Assembly (NCBI RefSeq): GCF_017355835.1
Contig: NZ_JAFEWF010000001.1
Coordinates: 1,612,001-1,676,000, forward strand
DNA: 64,000 bases
Reading direction: 5' to 3'
Source: Desertivirga brevis
GTDB lineage: Bacteria > Bacteroidota > Bacteroidia > Sphingobacteriales > Sphingobacteriaceae
The translations under genes were made by a program, and so were the position numbers. The notes below the pieces were generated by a model that worked only from the letters and a program-made list of their open reading frames with translations, was not told the DNA's origin and made no database searches. Shown one piece after another: positions 51,870 to 60,655 of the stretch (position 1 is the stretch's first letter; each line of letters opens with the position of its first letter).

Positions 51870-53672
51870 TTAATGAGATTTTTCTCTGGATTTTAATGCC
51901 CATTTCTCGAGGACATTCATTAATTCTTCCAACCTCACAGGCTTGCTGGCGTAGTCATCCATCCCTGCTCTCAAACACTCATCTTTATCGCCCTGCAACG
52001 TGTTGGCTGTCATTGCAATGATCACTGGCTGTGTGCTTAAACACACGCGAATCATTCTTGTAGCTTCCAGACCATCCATTTCTGGCATCTGAACATCCAT
52101 TAGTATTACGTCATAGTCCTTGTGACTTACTATGTCTAGTACTTCTTTTCCATTTGAAGCCAGGTGTGGCTCGTAACCAAGCTTATTGAGCACCCTGGTC
52201 ACCACCTTCTGGTTCATCGCATCATCCTCTGCAACCAAAATACGAAGCGGATATTGCTTCGCAAAATCAGTAGATAACTTTTGCTTGTTTTTATCCAAAG
52301 CAGCGCCTTTCTGCTTAACACCTGAAATTATTGTTTCTGCAAATAGCTGTTGTTTGAACGGCTTAGTGATCGAGGCATAGAACAAGCCCTGATTTTTCCT
52401 AAGAACTTCCTCTGCTCCAGCGCTCATAAGAATTAACGGAAGGTCGGCATTGATCTTCTTAACTTCCTGCGCAAACTCCACCCCGGTCATACTTCCAAAC
52501 TTCGAATCAGAAAGGATAAGATCGAATTTGGCTCCTTGTCTAAGAAGCTCCAGTGCCTGGCGTGCTGATTTAATTGACTCTGCACTCAAACCAGTACCTA
52601 GGTCTGAAACTTCCTCCACGATTAAGTCGCAAGCAACCTGGTTTTCATCCACCACCAAAACTTTCTTGTTTTCAAATACAGGTTTGTCTTCTTCAGTAAG
52701 AGGTTTACTTGCCTGAGCACTCCTTCTCGTAAGAACAGTGAACTTAAAGGTTATACCTTCATTTTCCCTGCTAAACACCTGGATATTTCCACCCATTAAG
52801 GAAACTAGTTTCTTACAAATTATTAAACCAACATCAGTCGCCGTATTTGCATCAACAGAGGTATTAGACGGAAGGAGCTCGTAAGAAAGGTTTTTTAGTT
52901 TATTGGGAGACAATCCCGGTCCGGAATCCTTTACTTCAAATTCCAGCTTGATTTGATTGTCTTCGTTCGTCTCTAATAAATGTACCCCGATAGCAATTTG
53001 CCCCTTTTTGATCATGCTGAACGAAAACTCGATGATATTCATCATGATCTGTCCCAAACGCAGATTATCCCCTACAATTTGGAGCGGTACATTTTTATCA
53101 ATTTTGTATAAAAGGTCGACATCAGTTTGTGCAGATTTCGCTGCAAATATGTCGAGCACTTCCTCTATATTATTTCTTAGATCGAAATCCCTTAATTCGA
53201 GGTCGCGACCTGATTCAACCTTCGAATACTCAAGAATATCATTCATTAGGATGTCGTTGATCTGCGACATCAATTTCTCCCCTGAATAGTGGATAGTGGA
53301 AACATACTCCTGTTGTTCCTGACTAATAACAGTTTCGTTAAGCAAACTTGCCATACCAATAATGGTATTCATTGGAGTACGAATATCGTGACTGATCCTG
53401 GTCAATAATTGGCTTTTATTTCTTGATGCATCTTCAGCTTCTTCCCTTGCTCGCTGTTCACTTAGGCGGGAATACGACAGCAGCTCCGTTTTCTCAAGCA
53501 GGTGACGTTCCATTTCCGCCTTTTGATGCAATAAGGCATTCACCTTGGCACGATGAATAAAATAGGATACGGTTAGAACAAACAAAAGGATAGCACCCTG
53601 CAACCACAAAGGTTGCTCAGACATTACCAAAATATTATTTAAATCCATACCTATTAAAAAACTCGTACTCAT
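51870..53672 (-). CDS. Hybrid histidine kinase with degenerate ATPase domain and two receivers
   Basis: 600-residue membrane protein. One helix at about residues 22-39, a coiled coil, a HisKA domain with phospho-acceptor His95 (SHDIRTPMN), a HATPase domain (about 200-315), and two receiver domains (about 337-455 and 477-595) with Asp389/Lys437 and Asp526/Lys577. The ATP site is eroded: the N box reads 'MMNIIEFSFSM', without the usual NAxKF Asn, and the G2 box reads 'ATDVGLII' instead of GTGLGL; the G1 box DSGPGL is kept. There is no external sensor domain. It could be a phosphatase, scaffold or phospho-sink; loss of kinase activity is inferred. T9SS gene downstream, 22 bp. Confidence 0.9.
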   Translation of the reverse strand: MSTSFLIGMDLNNILVMSEQPLWLQGAILLFVLTVSYFIHRAKVNALLHQKAEMERHLLEKTELLSYSRLSEQRAREEAEDASRNKSQLLTRISHDIRTPMNTIIGMASLLNETVISQEQQEYVSTIHYSGEKLMSQINDILMNDILEYSKVESGRDLELRDFDLRNNIEEVLDIFAAKSAQTDVDLLYKIDKNVPLQIVGDNLRLGQIMMNIIEFSFSMIKKGQIAIGVHLLETNEDNQIKLEFEVKDSGPGLSPNKLKNLSYELLPSNTSVDANTATDVGLIICKKLVSLMGGNIQVFSRENEGITFKFTVLTRRSAQASKPLTEEDKPVFENKKVLVVDENQVACDLIVEEVSDLGTGLSAESIKSARQALELLRQGAKFDLILSDSKFGSMTGVEFAQEVKKINADLPLILMSAGAEEVLRKNQGLFYASITKPFKQQLFAETIISGVKQKGAALDKNKQKLSTDFAKQYPLRILVAEDDAMNQKVVTRVLNKLGYEPHLASNGKEVLDIVSHKDYDVILMDVQMPEMDGLEATRMIRVCLSTQPVIIAMTANTLQGDKDECLRAGMDDYASKPVRLEELMNVLEKWALKSREKSH

Positions 53673-53846
53673 ATTCCCCCTTTTTATAGCTTCTGATCAC
53701 CGCCTCTTGAAACTACTTAGCTTCTCTACTAAACCTATCTTAACAGGCCGGCGCGATCAGCATAAATTACGCTGCTTCTGCTAGAAAAGTTACCTAAAAC
53801 TTCTCTTAAGAAATTCCAACCTCATTCCAATCCATGACTGCCCAAC

Positions 53847-54515
53847 CTATTGAACGCTCTCCTCTTGCTTCTTACGCCTTTTCCCTTCCCATTCATAGGT
53901 AAGTCCTATTAGGAAATACCGGTCAGCTGAGGCAGGGTTATACGAGTAGATTGGCAAACTCCAATTTTTAAAAGCAAACTGTACCATCACCCCTTTTTCA
54001 AGCATTCCTTTCTCAAAATACATCTTGGTGTGCTGGGCAGACAATCCAACAGCAAAATGGTCGGTAATGTCAATGGACAGATCAGACCAACTATATAAAA
54101 AATTATTTTCCCTTGAATCTATCGAAACCGTGTACTGCGGCTGGTGGTACAAATTCAAGCGTTTATAGTTGACATATACGTTTGCTCCCAAAGAAGCTCC
54201 TTTGTAGAAGCCAAAAACAGCCCCGGCAATCGGAGTGAAGGATACAGAAAGGTCTGAACCAGCATCAAACGTTCTTCCCACATAAAAAGAGGCCGTATTG
54301 ATATCTTCATAATTAAACCTTCCTTCAAAGTATAGCTTATTGTCGGACTGGTAACTTACAATTGGCGCAAATGTGACAGGACTACCCTTGTAATAGTAAT
54401 AATATTGCTGAACGCTCGCCGTAGGTTGAGCAACAACATTATTAAGCCACAACACGGAGATTATCCACAGCAACCGATGAAGTTGACGTGTTATGGGAGG
54501 TACTTCTCTTTTCAT
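53847..54515 (-). CDS. Outer-membrane beta-barrel-like hypothetical protein
   Basis: 222-residue protein with a signal peptide ending VVAQ (about residue 30) and a mature part rich in alternating aromatic/hydrophobic strands, e.g. 'KLYFEGRFNYEDINTASFYVG' and 'YFLIGLTYEWEGKRRKK', consistent with a small beta-barrel or outer-membrane protein. No family recognised. Its start lies inside the previous gene (74-bp overlap), and the signal peptide is encoded entirely within that overlap, so the start cannot be moved downstream. Co-translation with the previous gene is likely. Confidence 0.7.
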   Translation of the reverse strand: MKREVPPITRQLHRLLWIISVLWLNNVVAQPTASVQQYYYYYKGSPVTFAPIVSYQSDNKLYFEGRFNYEDINTASFYVGRTFDAGSDLSVSFTPIAGAVFGFYKGASLGANVYVNYKRLNLYHQPQYTVSIDSRENNFLYSWSDLSIDITDHFAVGLSAQHTKMYFEKGMLEKGVMVQFAFKNWSLPIYSYNPASADRYFLIGLTYEWEGKRRKKQEESVQ

Positions 54516-55077
54516 TTTCTATCACAATTGACTCTGCCGTTGCAAGTTTATTTAAAAGACATATATCCTTCAGGTGAGGATTCCAGTGAAAAATTAGTTC
54601 ATCTATCGGGTGCCAGAGTAAAACCCAGGCAAATACGTCTAAACTGTTGATTAAGCCAGAGTGCAAATTATGTTCTTCGTCAAGAACAATAGGAAGGAAT
54701 CCCTGGTAGATCAGTACTACCAAGATACCAACGGCAAGTACGGTCCAGTTGCGTTTTTTAAACTTCGCAAACTCCTTTTCCTTCTCCGCATGCTTTTCTG
54801 AAAAGTGTCTGCGGATAGCGTACATCAAAGGCTCCGCATACTGCTTATCCATGTCAGACACGCATTTCAACTTGTAAAAAATAGCATCATATCTTTTTGC
54901 ATTAGATACCGAAGCCATAATGTACTGCTCAAACTGATGACTTAGCTGACGTTTATAGATTGGAGCCGGGTCATGCTTGTTAAAGTAGCTATCTACGACC
55001 TGCTTATCCAGGCTCATAAATACATTTACGCTTTTTGATGTTATCTGTTTACTCATAGAAGGTTCTAAGTCAACCAA
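54442..55077 (-). CDS. Inner-membrane hypothetical protein with two helices
   Basis: 211-residue protein. The N-terminal part (1-108) is soluble and helical, with 'SLDKQVVDSYFNKHDPAPIYKRQLSHQFEQY'-like amphipathic sequence. Two hydrophobic segments (WTVLAVGILVVLIYQGFLPIV and LDVFAWVLLWHPIDELIFHW) follow, with a soluble C-terminus. No known family. It overlaps the barrel-like gene by 74 bp and follows the S74 gene by 40 bp, so the three form an operon. ATGs at codons 1 and 8 are both possible starts. Confidence 0.7.
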   Translation of the reverse strand: MVDLEPSMSKQITSKSVNVFMSLDKQVVDSYFNKHDPAPIYKRQLSHQFEQYIMASVSNAKRYDAIFYKLKCVSDMDKQYAEPLMYAIRRHFSEKHAEKEKEFAKFKKRNWTVLAVGILVVLIYQGFLPIVLDEEHNLHSGLINSLDVFAWVLLWHPIDELIFHWNPHLKDICLLNKLATAESIVIENEKRSTSHNTSTSSVAVDNLRVVA

Positions 55078-55117
55078 ATCGAATTAAGGATACGACTTGC
55101 TTTCCTTTTAGTTACAA

Positions 55118-56551
55118 TTATTTTTTCTCAAGAACCGTCACTTTTTGTTTCAGTTCCTCAATTTGTTTTTGTTGCTCTTTTATAGCGTTGATAAGAACGG
55201 GGATAAGGTCTGTATAACTGACGCTTAGATTTTCTTTAGACTCATCTCCATGAACGACCTCAGGAACAATTGGACGGAGGTCCTGCGCAATCAATCCGAG
55301 TTTTTTATCAGTATTTGGGGTGGATTTCCAATTATAACTTACAGGCTTTATTGCCATTACTTCGTTTAGGCCATATGCCAGCTCTGCAATATTTGTTTTT
55401 AACCTTCTGTCGGACGAGTTACTTAATGGATTTTGAGAATAAATATTCCTCCACCTAGAAGTTGTAGTGCCTAAATCTACAGTATTTGTTGCAGGAACTA
55501 CCGCTCCACTAAATGTAGCTGCATCAGCAAAAATATTACTCCACTTTAAATCGATTGTACCGAGAGTCCTAGTTCCCGTAGTTTTAGGAGCAACATTTCC
55601 ATCAACAGTTAATTTTTGCGCAACAACATCGTCACCTCCACTAGCCGTAAGAAATTCACCAATACCTACATTTCCGTCTCCTGTTATACGCATTCTTTCT
55701 ACTCCGTTGGCCGTTAATGTTCCTGAAGTACCAGTAGAGGGATTTGTAAAAAATATTAGATTTTGACCTATTCCACCATTCCCTATCTTGAAGTTTGCAG
55801 GAGAATTTGAGTATAAATAAGCCAAATTAGGCTTATTTAGAATATTTTGCTTATTACTACTATATTTGGAGCTGTTAATCCCCATATCTATATAGTGAGT
55901 AGAATCTGAGCCGGAATCGTTAGTGGCAACAATGTCAGCACTTGCTAAGTTGCCGGCACTAGTATTTTCTATATTGAATTCGATAAATTGATTACGGTTT
56001 GCAGAAACAGTAACAACAGTTCCATAACCACTGGTAGTAGGCAGAGTTCCTGCATCTAATGCTAATAGAGATTCATTGTAGGGCTCCGTTCCTATTCCAA
56101 TATTGCCACTTGAACCACCAATTCTCATACGCTCAGCGGCCCCAGTTTTTATGACCAAATCTTGGGCATCTGATGTTCCAAGATAATTAGTAGATGGAGT
56201 AGTTCCAGCTGTTCCCGTCAAACCCCATCCAGATACACTTATGTTCCCATTTGCTAGTCTAGTCCAAGCTGTCCCAGTCCAGTAATAATAGCCAGTACCT
56301 AAAGTTTGATTTGTATTATAAACTAAAAGGGATGTCGCAGGTGATGCGATTGTCACAACATCTGTTAAACTTTGCAGGTTAACATTAGGAATAAGCACAC
56401 CCTTATTACTAAAATTCACATCTAAACCTGCCGACGCTGCTGGAGCTGCACCAGTACCATTAATACCAACATTTTGAGCTGAACTCACAAAAGAAGCACC
56501 TAGAAAACATGCCAGAAGGATGCCTTTTAATTGGGAGTAGAATTGTTTCAT
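55118..56551 (-). CDS. Secreted tail-fibre-type protein with S74 endosialidase chaperone domain
   Basis: 477-residue protein. Signal peptide (residues 1-25, ends VSSAQ), then a long region with many Gly/Asn/Thr and repeated 'RMRIGGSSGNIGIG / RMRITGDGNVGIG' units that resemble intertwined beta fibres. The C-terminal about 100 residues are an S74 intramolecular chaperone ('NSSDRRLKTNIAELAYGLNEV', 'KLGLIAQDLRPIVPEVV', 'YTDLIPVLINAIKEQQ') ending in a coiled coil. In phages such domains trimerise fibres and then cut themselves off. Bacteroidota use many secreted versions; the role is not known. First gene of the minus-strand group, with the helix protein downstream. Confidence 0.9.
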   Translation of the reverse strand: MKQFYSQLKGILLACFLGASFVSSAQNVGINGTGAAPAASAGLDVNFSNKGVLIPNVNLQSLTDVVTIASPATSLLVYNTNQTLGTGYYYWTGTAWTRLANGNISVSGWGLTGTAGTTPSTNYLGTSDAQDLVIKTGAAERMRIGGSSGNIGIGTEPYNESLLALDAGTLPTTSGYGTVVTVSANRNQFIEFNIENTSAGNLASADIVATNDSGSDSTHYIDMGINSSKYSSNKQNILNKPNLAYLYSNSPANFKIGNGGIGQNLIFFTNPSTGTSGTLTANGVERMRITGDGNVGIGEFLTASGGDDVVAQKLTVDGNVAPKTTGTRTLGTIDLKWSNIFADAATFSGAVVPATNTVDLGTTTSRWRNIYSQNPLSNSSDRRLKTNIAELAYGLNEVMAIKPVSYNWKSTPNTDKKLGLIAQDLRPIVPEVVHGDESKENLSVSYTDLIPVLINAIKEQQKQIEELKQKVTVLEKK

Positions 56552-57042
56552 TTTAAAGCGTATTTAGAATTTCGTAAGGGTTTATACGAAAGGTTGAATT
56601 AAGAGTTGCAACAAATTTTATTTTTCATGCAATAAACTGCATTTCAAGCCGTTCCCGATCTTGTTTTTATATATACGCTATTGAAACCGTTGGTATGCGA
56701 CACTTGGATAACACAATTTCTTCATATTAAATTAACAAAAGAAGCATATTTCTTTTGTACTGTGCGGTATTTACCCTAAGCATTTACAAAATATTGGAAT
56801 TCTTACTGTAATAAAATTTGGCTTCTCAAATTTCAAAAAGCAAAATGTTTGGGCTACAATGGTACCGGGAGAACGGTCAGTACGTGTTTTTTGATGAAAA
56901 GGAAAAAATCTCCACAGTACAAAAGATCAAGCCGTACATCTCGACCTGTACCTGAAAACTACATAAGGAATGGGTCCAATCGAAGCTCAATATAGAAGTT
57001 GCAGGAGGATAGCACTATAAGGAGGCAAGGTAACTAAAATAA
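56552..57042. other. Long intergenic region, no recognised gene
   Basis: About 490 bases upstream of the S74 gene. It should contain the S74 promoter. A 36-codon ORF (56845-56955, starts MFGLQWYREN) is less AT-rich than its surroundings but has no neighbour or homologue I recognise; it could be the remnant of a gene or chance. Confidence 0.4.
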
Positions 57043-57110
57043 AAGTTCACAGAGGCGCAAGTGCTCGTGGCTTTTGTCACCCTTCATTGCGCCTCCGTGA
57101 CTTTTTAAAA
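57043..57110 (-). terminator. Large hairpin after the kinase-like/Omp85 gene
   Basis: Stem of about 13 bp with one mismatch (core gaggcgcaa at 57052-57060 with ttgcgcctc at 57087-57095) and a loop of about 26 bases. It lies 48 bases after the stop of the minus-strand gene and could end its transcript. T-richness is on the plus side, so the direction is uncertain. Confidence 0.45.
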
Positions 57111-57151
57111 AAACATCGCAGATAAATAAAAGTGGTAGAAATAAATCTCTG

Positions 57152-59692
57152 CTAAAATCTTCGTCCTATCAACACATTCGGAAACATTCCCTCTTCAGAA
57201 AATCCAACCACTCCCCGGAAAATAAACTTATTGAAAGGTGTAATATAAATTCCGCCTCCAACACCTTGGTGCCATTTGGAGGAATTGTCATTTTCTTCAA
57301 GCCAAACCCGGCCCACATCATAGAATCCCACCAGCCCTATTTTCCCCGGGATTAAATACCTTAAGAAATTTGGAAGATTGATACGAGTTTCAAGATTATT
57401 ATAAAGACTATGATCACCGGCAAACCTGAACCTTGTATATCCAAACAAATTATCGTGCGATCCGAGAAATGCTGTTTGATTAAAGGTTTGCTCCCCCCGG
57501 GTAAACATTCCCCCTATCCTATTAGCCAATACAAACGTTTTACTCTTATTAAATGGAAGGTATACGGAAAGCTCCGGGATGATCTGGGCAAACTGATTTG
57601 AAAACTGCTTCACACCTTCATATCCCTGCACCCGCACATGGAAATTTACCCCTTTCTGAGCAAGAACAATATTATCACGGGTATCGAACTCTATCTCAGC
57701 AAAGGCACCTATATGTGCTTTACCTTTAGTAAACTCCTCGGCATTTGCAAAAGGAGAGTTAGGAAGCCCCACAAAACGTTCCCTGTTTTCGCTATTTTTC
57801 AGGTTTGTATATTGCAAAGACGGTCCTAAATTAATTCTAAGGTTTTTACTGAAGTTGAACCTAAAGAACGGTTCGATACGGTACAAACTAAACGACACCC
57901 GGTTATAATTCCTGAAGTCATCATCCTTATTAAATGCTGTTTCGTTTCCATAACCGAAAAAGAAAAAACGGTTATTTGGTATATCTGCGCTTGCATTGAT
58001 CAGGAAGTCTGTCTTTCCTGAAATACCCCTCCACTCTCCAACATATTTGACAAGCATTGTTTTAGTAATGAGACTATGCACCAGGGAAATTTTTTGTTGA
58101 TTCCCATATGGAAGTCTTCTAAAACCTTCACCTTGTGATTTATAAGACAAACCTAGTAAGACTCCATCATTAGACCGATAGCCTACGGCAGGGCCAAAAC
58201 CTGACTTTGTATATAAATTAGTAAAGACCTTTGCTCTGTTTAAGGAGTCCGAGCGTATATGTTTCCTCAAACTGCCTCCGTCCCCAACAAACTGATCATT
58301 TTTTCCATCCTCGTAAACATGGATCTTATTACCTGCAGCAGTTGTTGAGTAGACCTTTTCTCCCTTATCTCCAACAATCCTTAAGGTAATTTTACTATCA
58401 GGTGTATTGATTTCAACACTATCACTACCCTTTCCTGTATAGATCCTTATCTCCTTAGTGATTAAGGGGTCATAGGTATTATCAAAGATCACAGCATTGC
58501 TGCCCTTTTTTCGAATTGTCAACTTAATTCCCTGATCGTTTGCACTGCTGATCTTTAAGGCCTCATCAGAATCGGCTAGGCGAACATCAACTATACTATA
58601 AAGAAAGCGATAATATTCATCCATAGCACCAGGCAAACTGTCCCTTCTTCCTTTAAGTTTAGTTAATAAAACATCTTTTCTTAAAGCTTTTGCACTTGCC
58701 GGAAGCTGATCTATCGCTTTTATTAATACAGCATCAGGTAGGGCCGCAACGAATTCCTTCGTTTGTTGCATCCATTCCTCATAGGTGAATTGATTAAGAA
58801 ATTGTTGGTTGAAGCTTGCGCCATGAAAGAAGAAGTGGTTAGGATCCTTAATCTCAGCACTAAAGCCCTTTAAAAAAGAAAGGAAGGATGTTTTTGAAGC
58901 CCTCTGGGGTAGTTTACCCTCATTTACAAAAAATACCTGGTCCCTGTCGCGGGGAATAGGAAGGTACTCAACTGCGCCATCCTCCTTTTTTTGAGGAAGC
59001 CATCGCCACTGGTCCTGATGCCTGTCCCAATCTGCCAAAAGGATATCCAGTAATCGTGCTCTAAAAAAGGTTGCAGTATCCAGGCTGTACTTATTATCCT
59101 TTTCCAGATTTTCGAGCATCTTCTTTGTATTATCAGACTCTCCATAGGGATTGCGTTCTTCTAAAAGGCACACCTGACCCGCAAATTTCTTCTCAAACTC
59201 TCCCAGAGCCTTATCAGGAGCAACCCAACCAATGATTGGGTTGGCATGAGGAACATTAACAGCCTCAGCTAATGTAGCCACCACTAATGCCGAGTACGGA
59301 TGCTGAGAGGAGAAATTGTCTATCAGCCAATCTTCGTAAACACTTCCTTTAAGCATTTCAGGTGCAAATCCATTAACAAACTTGTTAACCGAACGTAGCA
59401 CCCATTCGTTTCCCGCCGAATCCTTCAATCGTAATGAAACCGATTGGTGACCACCACCCAGCTCCTCAGGTTTTAGTCCCCCACCAAACTGAGAAATTCG
59501 AATTACAGGGAGCTTAGTTTCAGCGGCCCATTCTTTTCTGTAGTTCTCTCCAAAGTATTTTCGATGTTTTTGTGAAACTTGATCATAAGAAGGGTTTACC
59601 CTTACCGACGTACTGTCGGCGATAGCAGTTTGCCCAAAGGTTAATGTCCAGGGCAATATTGATAATAGGAAAATAAGTAGTTTTCGATCCAT
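57152..59692 (-). CDS. Kinase-like domain fused to an Omp85/BamA-type outer-membrane barrel
   Basis: 846-residue protein from ATG 59692 (signal peptide MDRKLLIFLLSILPWTLTFGQ; an in-frame ATG 8 codons upstream is less likely). Residues about 60-270 contain 'GGGHQSVSLRLKD', 'EWVLRSVNK', 'VCLLEERNP', 'LADWDRHQDQW' (about 220-230) and 'IPRDRDQVFF' (about 246-255): the DRH and DRDQ motifs with this spacing resemble the catalytic loop and metal site of HipA/CotH/Fam20-like kinases. The C-terminal about 350 residues are an Omp85-like beta-barrel ending in GRRF, with 'GSHDNLFGYTRFRFAGDHS'. Related Bacteroidota proteins that I recall also carry an N-terminal metallophosphatase, missing here. Kinase activity is inferred. 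Confidence 0.75.
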   Translation of the reverse strand: MDRKLLIFLLSILPWTLTFGQTAIADSTSVRVNPSYDQVSQKHRKYFGENYRKEWAAETKLPVIRISQFGGGLKPEELGGGHQSVSLRLKDSAGNEWVLRSVNKFVNGFAPEMLKGSVYEDWLIDNFSSQHPYSALVVATLAEAVNVPHANPIIGWVAPDKALGEFEKKFAGQVCLLEERNPYGESDNTKKMLENLEKDNKYSLDTATFFRARLLDILLADWDRHQDQWRWLPQKKEDGAVEYLPIPRDRDQVFFVNEGKLPQRASKTSFLSFLKGFSAEIKDPNHFFFHGASFNQQFLNQFTYEEWMQQTKEFVAALPDAVLIKAIDQLPASAKALRKDVLLTKLKGRRDSLPGAMDEYYRFLYSIVDVRLADSDEALKISSANDQGIKLTIRKKGSNAVIFDNTYDPLITKEIRIYTGKGSDSVEINTPDSKITLRIVGDKGEKVYSTTAAGNKIHVYEDGKNDQFVGDGGSLRKHIRSDSLNRAKVFTNLYTKSGFGPAVGYRSNDGVLLGLSYKSQGEGFRRLPYGNQQKISLVHSLITKTMLVKYVGEWRGISGKTDFLINASADIPNNRFFFFGYGNETAFNKDDDFRNYNRVSFSLYRIEPFFRFNFSKNLRINLGPSLQYTNLKNSENRERFVGLPNSPFANAEEFTKGKAHIGAFAEIEFDTRDNIVLAQKGVNFHVRVQGYEGVKQFSNQFAQIIPELSVYLPFNKSKTFVLANRIGGMFTRGEQTFNQTAFLGSHDNLFGYTRFRFAGDHSLYNNLETRINLPNFLRYLIPGKIGLVGFYDVGRVWLEENDNSSKWHQGVGGGIYITPFNKFIFRGVVGFSEEGMFPNVLIGRRF

Positions 59693-59852
59693 AGGTTTAT
59701 TGTCCGGAAATAACATCTGGAATTTTTATAAGTTTTGAATACCGAACATTGTCAACTATGGAGGGATAATTTTTCAGGCAAAAGACCAAGAAATCACACA
59801 AATGAGAATAACTCTTCAGTATTTGTGCGCCAAAGAAGCAGAGGCTTAAAGC

Positions 59853-59878
59853 AAAAGGCGCAAAACTTTGCGCCTTTT
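59853..59878 (-). terminator. Terminator of the SRPBCC gene
   Basis: Nearly uninterrupted 12-base palindrome (aaaaggcgcaaa ac tttgcgcctttt); the real loop must be larger, leaving about 10 bp of stem. It lies 87 bases beyond the minus-strand gene's stop. Confidence 0.6.
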
Positions 59879-59964
59879 GTCTAGGAGGTAGTTTTGATAA
59901 AACAATTAAAGCTACCAGGGAGGTTTCCCAAATTGCCTTCTTTTCAAAAATTCCAAAATTTCAT

Positions 59965-60507
59965 CTACTCGGCTACTTTCTGCTGCTCAGGTGCCTCATT
60001 CCAACCTGCAACCTCAGCATCCTGAGAGCCTGCGTTAGATCCAGATTCAGAATTTCCGCCGCCAAGGTAAGACCCTAATGCATCAAGAGCGCTTTCCCAT
60101 CCTTCGTAATGGGGTTTGGAAGCCTCTTCACTTTCGAAACCCTCCTGCTTTACCTTTAAAACACTTCCCGAACCCTGATCATTAAACTCGATATCTAGCT
60201 TGTAGTCATTCTCAGTAGTAGTCTCTTCCGGCAGCTCCCATTTCCAGGAGTATACAAGTTTCTTACCCGGCACAACCTCTGAATATTCCCCTCCTACAGT
60301 GTAAGTCTCGCTATTATCGCTACGGGTGAAAGTATACTTCACAATACCCTGAGGCTTCAGCTCGTTCTGCAGATCGGTCAACTCACTATTTAAAGGCTTC
60401 CACCATTGCTTTAAAGCCTCAAATTCCGTCCAGGCATTATAAACTTGTTCCGCTGGTACCTGGAATTCCCGTGTCACCTCAAGTGACATATTATTATTCG
60501 TTCCCAT
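59965..60507 (-). CDS. SRPBCC (AHSA1-like) domain protein 1
   Basis: 180-residue protein. Residues 8-148 form the START-like SRPBCC fold of the AHSA1 family, with 'TREFQVPAEQVYNAWTEFEALKQWWKP' at the start and 'HYEGWESALDALGSYL' at the end, where WxxaLdxLxxyl is the family's closing helix. A 30-residue tail rich in Gly, Ser, Asn, Gln and Glu follows and looks disordered. These proteins bind small hydrophobic ligands or act in stress responses; no ligand can be named. A second SRPBCC gene lies at 62994. Confidence 0.88.
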   Translation of the reverse strand: MGTNNNMSLEVTREFQVPAEQVYNAWTEFEALKQWWKPLNSELTDLQNELKPQGIVKYTFTRSDNSETYTVGGEYSEVVPGKKLVYSWKWELPEETTTENDYKLDIEFNDQGSGSVLKVKQEGFESEEASKPHYEGWESALDALGSYLGGGNSESGSNAGSQDAEVAGWNEAPEQQKVAE

Positions 60508-60627
60508 AGATAGATGTTTTGGGGGTTAACATCAACCCCTAAAGATTGTTAAGGCAAATTTGAATTATGACAAAAACCTTTCTATTAAGCATTTACCTAA
60601 AAAGACCAGGTTTGCCGTTAAGTTGCT

Positions 60628-60635
60628 TACTTTTG
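60628..60635 (+). promoter_or_regulatory. -7 element (TACTTTTG) before the DEAD-box-like gene
   Basis: Exact TAnnTTTG match 20 bases before the GTG at 60656. This argues that translation starts there, since the TTG at 60560 would lie upstream of the promoter. Confidence 0.45.
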
Positions 60636-60655
60636 CTTTCTTTAATTCAAGCATT

